Assembly: GCA_947462875.1 (NCBI GenBank) | Contig: CANHQJ010000008.1 | Coordinates: forward strand, 90,891 to 154,890 | From: Verrucomicrobiia bacterium | GTDB taxonomy: Bacteria; Verrucomicrobiota; Verrucomicrobiia; Verrucomicrobiales; Akkermansiaceae | Length of the DNA: 64,000 bases | Reading direction: 5' to 3' | Part shown: positions 58,115-64,000 of the stretch, one piece after another | Layout: each line of letters opens with the position of its first letter | How positions within the stretch are numbered: the first letter of the stretch is position 1 | Position numbers and translations under genes: made by a program | Notes under the pieces: generated by a model | Databases searched by the model: none | Seen by the model: only the letters and a program-made list of their open reading frames with translations | What the model was told of the DNA's origin: nothing

Positions 58115-59065
58115 ATGTCTTTGGAAGATCGTCACCACGCCAAGAAGTTCCGTCGCAAGATCACCGGTTACGCCGCCTGTCTGTTGCCTTTTGAAAAGGA
58201 CGGACGCATTGCGGAAAACGCTTTTCGTGAAGCGGTGGAGCGCACCACCGCCGCCGGTCTCGGCTGCGCGGTGAATATGGACACCGGCTACGCGAACTAC
58301 ATCACCGCCGCCGAGCGCACGCAGGTGCTTCGCTGGACGCAGGAGGTGATCGCGGGGCGACGCGATTTCACCGCAGGTGCGTTTGTCGAAGGAAAAGAGG
58401 GTGACCTGGTGGATCTCTATCGCCGCGAAATGGATGAGATCGTGAGCTACGGCGGCACTCCCATCTTGTTCCAAACCACCCGTTTTCACGACTGGTCGGC
58501 ACAACAGATCGTCGATCTGTATGCGACGGTGTGCGAGGGCTACGAGTCGGTTTTCGGCTTCGAGCTCGGCCGCATGTTTGCCCCGAACGGCATGATTTTC
58601 GATGAGGAAACGGTGCGCGGGCTGATGCGGATTCCGGCTCTGAAAGGCATGAAACATTCCTCGCTCGATCGCGGGCAGGAGTTGCGCCGTTTGCAGATCC
58701 GCGACGAGGTGCGGCCCGAGTTCATGGTCTTCACGGGAAATGATCTCGGCATCGACATGGTCGAGTATGGTTCCGATTATCTGTTAGGTCTCGCGGCGTT
58801 CTGTCCGGAAAAATTCGCCGAGCGCGATGCCTACTGGGAAAACGGCGACGAGCGCTACGCCGAGCTGAACGATGCCCTGCAGTATCTCGGCAACGTCGGC
58901 TTCCGCGCGGCGGTACCCGCTTACAAGCACAGCTGCGCGGTGTTCCAGCATTTGTTGGGCCGCATTCCTTCCTCCGAGCCACATCCGCTTTGTCCGCGCC
59001 GTCCCGACTGGGAGTCCGGCATCATGAAAGATTGCGCGCTGCGACTGGGTTACCAGGTCGGCTAA
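58115..59065 (+). CDS. Dihydrodipicolinate synthase (DHDPS/NAL)-like aldolase family protein
   Basis: A 316-residue TIM-barrel protein of the class I aldolase family, begun at the ATG at 58115 (MSLEDRHHAKKFRRKITGYA). GYAACLLPFEKDGRIAENAF is the family's start, followed by ERTTAAGLGCAVNMDTGYAN (the GTTGE-like substrate loop is altered) and MRIPALKGMKHSSLDRGQEL near residue 180, whose Lys is a plausible Schiff-base residue. It is probably not the lysine-pathway DapA: the following isomerase and oxidoreductase genes point to sugar or sugar-acid breakdown. First of three closely spaced genes. Confidence 0.8.
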   Translation: MSLEDRHHAKKFRRKITGYAACLLPFEKDGRIAENAFREAVERTTAAGLGCAVNMDTGYANYITAAERTQVLRWTQEVIAGRRDFTAGAFVEGKEGDLVDLYRREMDEIVSYGGTPILFQTTRFHDWSAQQIVDLYATVCEGYESVFGFELGRMFAPNGMIFDEETVRGLMRIPALKGMKHSSLDRGQELRRLQIRDEVRPEFMVFTGNDLGIDMVEYGSDYLLGLAAFCPEKFAERDAYWENGDERYAELNDALQYLGNVGFRAAVPAYKHSCAVFQHLLGRIPSSEPHPLCPRRPDWESGIMKDCALRLGYQVG

Positions 59066-59120
59066 CAAGCGCCGCGCTTTTGAAATCTCGGGGATTTCCC
59101 GATCGTATTGTCTCACTGTC

Positions 59121-59951
59121 ATGGACCTTCATCACGCCGCTATTCATACTTTCACCACCAAGCCGTGGTCCATCGATCAGTGCATCGACGGTTATGCCCG
59201 CCACGGATTCGGCGGCATCTCGGTGTGGCGGGAAACGGTTGCCGGTCAGGATCTCGGACGGGTTCGGAAAAAAATGTCCGATGCCGGACTGGCGGGCGTG
59301 TCCCTGGTGCGCGGTGGATTTTTCACCGGTAAGACCAAGGAACAACGCGATGCCGCCATCGTGGAAAATCGCAAGGCGATCGACGAAGCGGAAGCGCTGG
59401 GCTTGCCGATGATCGTGCTCGTTTGTGGTGCCACGCCCGGGCAGATTCCGTCGGATAATTTTTTGCAGATCGAGCAGGGCCTGGAGGAAATTCTGCCCTA
59501 TGCCGAGGCCGCGGGCATCCGCCTCGCCGTCGAGCCCTTGCACCCCATGTATGCGGGGGACAGGTCGGCGGTATGCAGCTTGCGCGATGCGAATGACATG
59601 GTCGAGCGACTCGCGCATCCCTTGCTTGGCATCGCGGTGGACGTCTATCATGTCTGGTGGGAGCTGGACCTGCAGGAGCAGATCGACCGCTGCGCCGATG
59701 AGGAGCACCTTTTTGCCTTTCATGTCTGCGACTTCAAGCCGGACATGAGCCACGTTTTGTTAGATCGTGGGCTGCCCGGCGAAGGCGTGGCGAACGTGGG
59801 TGTCATCGATACCTGGGTGCGCGATGCCGGATTCGCGGGCATGACCGAAGTGGAGATTTTCTCCAACCGTTACTGGGCGGAGGACCAGGATGAATTTCTC
59901 AAAAAAATCGCTGCCAGCTTGCAGCCCTTAAAAAACCCGTATCAGGACTGA
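59121..59951 (+). CDS. Sugar phosphate isomerase/epimerase-like TIM-barrel protein
   Basis: A 276-residue AP-endonuclease-2/xylose-isomerase-like barrel. Key strands: [60 protein letters not shown] near residue 130-150 (metal-binding Glu), [20 protein letters not shown] near 172 (metal Asp and His) and [11 protein letters not shown] near 204 (His and Asp). It likely isomerises or epimerises a keto-sugar or cyclitol. It lies 55 bases after the aldolase gene and 7 bases before the oxidoreductase gene. Confidence 0.87.
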   Translation: MDLHHAAIHTFTTKPWSIDQCIDGYARHGFGGISVWRETVAGQDLGRVRKKMSDAGLAGVSLVRGGFFTGKTKEQRDAAIVENRKAIDEAEALGLPMIVLVCGATPGQIPSDNFLQIEQGLEEILPYAEAAGIRLAVEPLHPMYAGDRSAVCSLRDANDMVERLAHPLLGIAVDVYHVWWELDLQEQIDRCADEEHLFAFHVCDFKPDMSHVLLDRGLPGEGVANVGVIDTWVRDAGFAGMTEVEIFSNRYWAEDQDEFLKKIAASLQPLKNPYQD

Positions 59952-59958
59952 ACATTTT

Positions 59959-61101
59959 ATGAAAACACGCAACATCGGCATCATCATGAACGGCGTCACC
60001 GGACGCATGGGCACCAATCAGCACCTCGTGCGCTCCATCCTCGCGATCCGTCAGCAAGGAGGAGTGGTCTGCGGTGACGAGCGCATCATGCCGGATCCCA
60101 TTCTCACCGGTCGCAATGCCGACAAACTCCAGCAACTCGCCGCAAAACATGGTGTGGAGAAATACACGACGGATCTGGATGCCGTATTGGCCGATCCGTA
60201 TTACGAAATCTTTTTCGATGCCAGCGGCACTCCACACCGCATTCCTTTCCTCGAGCGCGCCATTGCGGCGGGCAAGCATATCTATTGCGAGAAACCCACG
60301 GCGGTGCAGGCATCCGAGGCCTATCGCATCGCCGAGGTGGCGGAAAAAGCCGGCGTGAAAAACGGCACCGTGCAGGACAAGCTCTGGCTGCCCGGCATCC
60401 GCAAGTTCCAGCTTCTCAAGGAGCAGGGATTTTTCGGCGAAATCCTCTCCGTGCGCGGTGAGTTCGGCTACTGGGTGTTCACCGGCGAGAACCTGGAACA
60501 ACCCGCGCAGCGTCCGAGCTGGAACTACCGCAATGAGGATGGCGGTGGCATGATCGTGGACATGCATTGCCACTGGCGCTATGTGATCGACAATCTCTTC
60601 GGCAACGTCACCCGCGTGTTCTGCAAAGCCGCCACGCACATCCCGCAGCGTCGCAGTGAGAGCGGAGAGATGTTTCCCTGCACCGCCGACGATTCCGCCT
60701 ATGCCCTGTTCGAGACCGATACCGGCGTGGTCTGTCAGTTCAACAGCAGCTGGGCCGTGCGCGTGCGTCGCGATGACCTGCTCACCATGCAGGTTGATGG
60801 CACCAAAGGCTCCGCCATCGTCGGCCTGCGCAAGTGCTGGGTGCAGCACCAGAGCGTCACGCCGCGTCCCGTGTGGAATCCGGACATCGACAGCCCGCTG
60901 AACTTCTACGACAACTGGACCGAAGTGCCCGACCAAGGCGTCTATGACAACGCCTTCAAGATCCAGTGGGAAATGTTCCTGAAACACGTCGTCGCCGGCG
61001 AACCCTTCCGCTGGACTCTGCGCGAGGGCGCCAAGGGCGTGCAACTCGCCGAACTCAGCTGGGACTCCCACCACAAGGGCGCCTGGGTGGATGTGCCGTA
61101 A
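59959..61101 (+). CDS. Gfo/Idh/MocA family NAD(P)-dependent oxidoreductase
   Basis: A 380-residue cytoplasmic dehydrogenase. The dinucleotide fold begins [20 protein letters not shown], an unusual G-x-T-G-R-M-G version of the GxGxxG loop. [20 protein letters not shown] near residue 95 carries the EKP motif with the catalytic-site Lys. [20 protein letters not shown] near 195 provides the conserved Asp and His of the active site. It probably oxidises a sugar or polyol handled by the two upstream enzymes. It converges with the sulfotransferase gene with a 6-base gap and no clear terminator. Confidence 0.9.
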   Translation: MKTRNIGIIMNGVTGRMGTNQHLVRSILAIRQQGGVVCGDERIMPDPILTGRNADKLQQLAAKHGVEKYTTDLDAVLADPYYEIFFDASGTPHRIPFLERAIAAGKHIYCEKPTAVQASEAYRIAEVAEKAGVKNGTVQDKLWLPGIRKFQLLKEQGFFGEILSVRGEFGYWVFTGENLEQPAQRPSWNYRNEDGGGMIVDMHCHWRYVIDNLFGNVTRVFCKAATHIPQRRSESGEMFPCTADDSAYALFETDTGVVCQFNSSWAVRVRRDDLLTMQVDGTKGSAIVGLRKCWVQHQSVTPRPVWNPDIDSPLNFYDNWTEVPDQGVYDNAFKIQWEMFLKHVVAGEPFRWTLREGAKGVQLAELSWDSHHKGAWVDVP

Positions 61102-61107
61102 GGCGCG

Positions 61108-62235
61108 TCACCCGTTGGCCGGGTAGTAGTCCTCGAAGCGATAGACATGCTTGCCGAATTTGTTCGGAACGGAAACGTTCATCTCGTTCCGCAGCGATTG
61201 TTCCACTCCTTCATCGTAGGGGCTGCCGACGAAATCAAAGACCTTGCGCGCCGTGCCGATCGGTTGATCCACGATGTCGCGGTAGTGGAGATCCAGGACC
61301 TTGTCGCGGTTTCCGTCGAGCACGGCTTTGGCCTTGGCGAGGTCACGGGTCAGAAATTTCCGCACTTCGCTGCCGATTTCCCTGCCATTCACCCGATGAC
61401 TGGTCATGCAGCGATAGGCCGCGGCCAGTGAGCAAATGCTGCCCAGCACCTCGTTCAGATCGCGATGGAGATGGATGAATTTCGCATCGGGAAACACCTG
61501 GAGGATGCTGTCGATGGATTGGATATGAATCGGCGTCTTCAGCAACCAGCGCTTTTCGCCGCAGCCCAGGATTTGGAGTTGTTTGTAGTAGAACTGATAG
61601 GTCGGCAAATAGTCGGCTGTGTCCAGGAAATCATTGTAGCGCGGGATGTGAAGGATACTGGGAAACGATTGCGATACGAAACAGTCGAGGATGGGCTTGG
61701 TGCATTCCTCGGGTCCCTCCAAGCGGATTTCGTGCACCGTCCGGAATCCGGGTGAAAGGTGATGCATCAGTTTCAGCAGAAATGCCGCTTGGGCCTTTTT
61801 CAACAGCACGGGCTTTCGGCTCGCGACGTCGTGGGTCTCCCAGTGCGTCAGGGTTCTGAACTTACCGGTGGCGCCTAGCAGGTTGAAGAGATAGGTGGAT
61901 CCCGTGCGGGGGAGTCCCAGGATGAAGATCGGATCCTTGATCGGCGCAAACGTCTCAACCCTGAAACGCTCGGCGACCTGATGATGGTTCCGCAGGATCT
62001 CCTTCACCATGTTCTCGATCATCAGGCTCCCCAGCCCGTTCAGTTCCGCCGTTTCCTCAATGCACTCCAGCAAAAATTCACCGTTCGCCCTTGTCGTGGG
62101 ATCGAGTGAGTTGGCATGATCGAAAGAACCCAACACAATCTTGCGCGGTTTCCGCATGGTTTCCACCATACGCGCCACCAGTGAGCGATGCGGCCGACTG
62201 ATGTCGATGGTGGGGGGGACGGTGTTGTCTGGCAT
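61108..62235 (-). CDS. Sulfotransferase family protein (sulfotransferase_3 type)
   Basis: A 375-residue PAPS-dependent sulfotransferase candidate. PIFILGLPRTGSTYLFNLLG near residue 102 is the 5'-phosphosulfate loop, KFIHLHRDLNEVLGSICSLA near 252 the 3'-phosphate segment, and KRWLLKTPIHIQSIDSILQV near 228 is typical of the Stf3 group. The C-terminus (EDYYPANG) is short. It is unrelated in sequence to the two sulfotransferases in the glycan locus. It lies alone, 148 bases downstream of the GH109-type gene and behind that gene's terminator. The acceptor is unknown; a lipid or glycan is likely. Confidence 0.83.
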   Translation of the reverse strand: MPDNTVPPTIDISRPHRSLVARMVETMRKPRKIVLGSFDHANSLDPTTRANGEFLLECIEETAELNGLGSLMIENMVKEILRNHHQVAERFRVETFAPIKDPIFILGLPRTGSTYLFNLLGATGKFRTLTHWETHDVASRKPVLLKKAQAAFLLKLMHHLSPGFRTVHEIRLEGPEECTKPILDCFVSQSFPSILHIPRYNDFLDTADYLPTYQFYYKQLQILGCGEKRWLLKTPIHIQSIDSILQVFPDAKFIHLHRDLNEVLGSICSLAAAYRCMTSHRVNGREIGSEVRKFLTRDLAKAKAVLDGNRDKVLDLHYRDIVDQPIGTARKVFDFVGSPYDEGVEQSLRNEMNVSVPNKFGKHVYRFEDYYPANG

Positions 62236-62310
62236 GGCGCTTCTGTGTTCGGGCTGATGATTTTCCTAACACGTGACTATCATGGTCGGTTGATGCGCGG
62301 CAAGACAAAA

Positions 62311-62338
62311 GCGCCCGGAGCAACGTGGCACCGGGCGC
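62311..62338 (-). terminator. Terminator of the GH109-type gene
   Basis: GCGCCCGG (62311-62318) and CCGGGCGC (62331-62338) form a perfect 8-bp stem with a 12-base loop. In the leftward direction TTTTGTCTT follows. It lies about 45 bases beyond the GH109-type stop. Confidence 0.7.
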
Positions 62339-62383
62339 GGGGAAAACCATTCTCTTTGGGCCCTGGAGGAGAGCCCGTGAACA

Positions 62384-63766
62384 TTACGAAATGATACTCA
62401 GCGGCTTGGTGGTTTTCCAGTTGCCGCGGGTGAAGTCGGGGAAGTCCTGGGGCATGCCGTCTTCATTGATCGATTTTTCGCTCAAGGGTGCGACGGAGGA
62501 CCAGAAGCAGCCCTCGTAAACATTTTGGTCGAGTGGCAGGCCGTTGCGCAGGCACTCGATGATGCGGAAGAGCATCAGGAAGTCCATGCCGCCGTGGCCG
62601 CCCATTTTTTTGGCGAGTTCGCCCATGCGTTTGAACAGGGGATGTTCGTATTTTTCGGCGATCGCATTGAATTCCTCCGAGCTGGTCCATTCGTGGTAGC
62701 TCTTCGTCATGCCCTCGATGGCCATGGCGTTGGGGAAACCCTTGAGCGTGCCCTTGGTGCCCTGGATCAGGTTGTGGCGGCTGTAAGGGCGGGGCGAGGT
62801 TTCATCCCACTGCACCATGATCGTGCGACCCAAGGTCGTTTTGATGATGGAGGTATTCATGTCGCCGCACTGGTAGTCGAGCGTTTTGAACTCGGGCTTG
62901 GTGAGATTGGTGGATTTTTCCGCCCACAGCTTGCGTCCGCGCGCGGGGGAGGAAAAGGAAACGATGCGGCGGAAATTGTCCTCTCCGCGAGCCAGGCTCA
63001 TGTATTGCGCCACCGGACCGAGACCGTGGCAGGGGTAGAGGTTGCCATTGCGGTTGGCGTAGTGAAGCGTGCGCCAGGATCCGGTGCTGTTGCCGCCGTT
63101 CATTTGCCCGCGCAGTTCGTGAATGTAGGCGGCCTCGCCGTGCAGCAGTTCGCCGATGACACCCTGGCGCACCATGTTCAGATAGAGCAGTTCTTCGCGA
63201 CCGTAGTTGACGTTTTCCATCAGCATGCAATGGCGGCCGGTGGCTTCCGAGGTATCGACGATGTCCCACATTTCCTTGATGCTCAGCGCGATGGGGATCT
63301 CGACAAACGCATGCGCTCCGGCCTTCATGCAGGCCACGGCTTGGGGACCGTGGAGCTGCCAGGGCGTGGCGATGAACACGGCATCGGGCTTGGCCTCGGC
63401 GAGCATTTTTTGCCAGGCATTTTCATCGCCGAAATAGACCTTCGGGTTGTGTCCTTTGCCTTTGACGTTTTTTTCCGAGCCTTTGGCGCGGTTTTCATTC
63501 AGATCGCAAATGCCCACGACCTCCACGCCTTCGATGGACGCCAGTTGCGAAATGTGGCCGGATCCCCGAGCTCCGACGCCGATGATGGCGACCTTGACCT
63601 TGTCCAGCTTCGGTGCGGCGAAATCGCCCATATACTTGGCGCCGGAGGGACGTGAGGGTGTGCTTTGTGCTTGGAGCAGGCCCGGCAATGCTGCCATGCC
63701 GGCACCGAGGCCGCCGAGGGTTTTGAGGAAATTACGGCGCTGCGTGGATGGTTGGATGTCTTTCAT
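62384..63766 (-). CDS. Tat-exported Gfo/Idh/MocA protein, GH109 alpha-N-acetylgalactosaminidase type
   Basis: A 460-residue protein. The N-terminus QRRNFLKTLGGLGAGMAALP is a twin-arginine signal, so it is exported folded with its NAD cofactor. The NAD fold starts KVAIIGVGARGSGHISQLAS. GAHAFVEIPIALSIKEMWDI replaces the usual EKP. MLMENVNYGREELLYLNMVR, HGEAAYIHELRGQMNGG and NGNLYPCHGLGPVAQYM match the GH109 pattern known from Akkermansia and Elizabethkingia enzymes that release terminal GalNAc by an NAD-dependent mechanism. This suggests host- or algal-glycan use, though the substrate is not proven. A terminator follows. Confidence 0.8.
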   Translation of the reverse strand: MKDIQPSTQRRNFLKTLGGLGAGMAALPGLLQAQSTPSRPSGAKYMGDFAAPKLDKVKVAIIGVGARGSGHISQLASIEGVEVVGICDLNENRAKGSEKNVKGKGHNPKVYFGDENAWQKMLAEAKPDAVFIATPWQLHGPQAVACMKAGAHAFVEIPIALSIKEMWDIVDTSEATGRHCMLMENVNYGREELLYLNMVRQGVIGELLHGEAAYIHELRGQMNGGNSTGSWRTLHYANRNGNLYPCHGLGPVAQYMSLARGEDNFRRIVSFSSPARGRKLWAEKSTNLTKPEFKTLDYQCGDMNTSIIKTTLGRTIMVQWDETSPRPYSRHNLIQGTKGTLKGFPNAMAIEGMTKSYHEWTSSEEFNAIAEKYEHPLFKRMGELAKKMGGHGGMDFLMLFRIIECLRNGLPLDQNVYEGCFWSSVAPLSEKSINEDGMPQDFPDFTRGNWKTTKPLSIIS

Positions 63767-63856
63767 GAAAGTCAGTGGGTGATAAAACTGCTACGAAAAG
63801 TGTTACAGGTTTTTATCAATCGGCAAGCAAGATTTACGGAATTTCCTGCCAACCGT

Positions 63857-64000
63857 GTTGCCTCATTGAAGCGGACACCATAAATATTTCCATGAGTGAC
63901 TGGGAGAGTGCCGTTGCCTCATAAATAGAGACACCATGGCGCCAGCCATGAGTATGAGTGAAAAAAGCATCGAAGAATACACAAAGAAGATGCGCGCAAG
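63857..64000 (+). mobile_element. Left end of an insertion-sequence-like element with integrase-type gene start
   Basis: Two related 25-base direct repeats (63857-63881 and 63913-63937) both begin GTTGCCTCAT and end GACACCAT, 56 bases apart. This resembles the multiple end repeats of IS21-like elements. The second repeat overlaps an ATG at 63936 opening a frame that runs off the window: MAPAMSMSEKSIEEYTKKMR. In-frame ATGs also lie at 63948 and 63954. The sequence resembles the N-termini of DDE integrases of such elements. The other end is not in the window. Confidence 0.5.
63936..64000 (+). CDS. N-terminal fragment of a putative IS integrase/transposase (3' end off window)
   Basis: Only 21 codons are visible. 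MSEKSIEEYTKKMRA resembles the opening of integrase-type transposases (KSIEEYxxxMRxRY...) that carry a DDE catalytic core further on. That core cannot be checked here. The true start may be 63948 or 63954. Confidence 0.45.
   Translation, partial: MAPAMSMSEKSIEEYTKKMRA

Overview
The window is about 64 kb of compact, GC-rich bacterial chromosome that starts and ends inside genes. Several traits together point to Verrucomicrobiota, probably Verrucomicrobiae. These are a fused LpxC-FabZ, the LL-diaminopimelate aminotransferase route to lysine and peptidoglycan (DapL), a bifunctional chorismate mutase-prephenate dehydratase, a GH109-type Tat-secreted Gfo/Idh/MocA protein, a DUF1080 lipid/sugar-binding-type protein, and lipid A enzymes that imply a Gram-negative envelope. 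No rRNA is present. One tRNA (Arg, CCU) is seen, and no CRISPR array or intact prophage. The only mobile DNA recognised is the first part of an insertion-sequence-like gene at the right edge and one REPIN-like inverted repeat.

Layout. 1-8.4 kb: a secreted redoxin (cut by the left edge), a DUF4870 membrane protein, a secreted S10 carboxypeptidase, a large SNF2-type ATPase, RecJ and a small membrane protein. 8.5-13.1 kb: a REPIN-like repeat, PheA, ScpB, then a DksA/TraR-type regulator with a histone-H1-like tail, ribosomal proteins L33 and S18, and FolE2. The last four look like zinc-independent forms. 13.2-18.7 kb: a three-gene ABC importer (ATPase, binding protein, fused permease), a voltage-gated-type K+ channel and RsfS. 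18.7-30.2 kb: PdxH, an ankyrin-repeat/L,D-transpeptidase lipoprotein, DapL, a bacterial eRF1-like (baeRF) protein, a DEAD-box-type RNA helicase, SpeA, an FHA protein, a secreted EEP-family hydrolase and a second YkuD-type protein.

30.3-38.9 kb is a surface-glycan locus. A rightward unit carries a polysaccharide pyruvyl transferase, a methyltransferase and a sialyltransferase-like protein. It converges on a tightly overlapped six-gene leftward operon: a late lipid A acyltransferase fused to half of a GT9 domain, two ELM1-family putative glycosyltransferases, a GT4 glycosyltransferase and two sulfotransferases. Together they suggest assembly and decoration (pyruvate, sulfate) of a lipid A-linked or exported glycan. 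This is the most system-like region of the window.

39-57 kb is mostly housekeeping: tRNA-Arg, citramalate synthase, a DUF1080 protein, an EamA transporter, LpxC-FabZ, a lipoprotein with a catalytically dead-looking trypsin fold, PIN-PhoH, S20, a tiny zinc-ribbon protein, a solo DsbD N-terminal domain with a thioredoxin-like partner, a peptidoglycan amidase, a family-4-like uracil-DNA glycosylase without its iron-sulfur cysteines, a long TPR protein, a DUF5329 protein and Mfd with an AT-rich in-frame insertion. 57.3-64 kb: an RDD protein, a three-gene presumed carbohydrate-catabolism operon (DHDPS-like aldolase, TIM-barrel isomerase, Gfo/Idh/MocA oxidoreductase), a third sulfotransferase, the GH109-type protein and the start of an IS element.

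Functional calls rest on reading motifs and overall resemblance by eye. No database search was possible. Promoter and operator calls are pattern-based and unproven.
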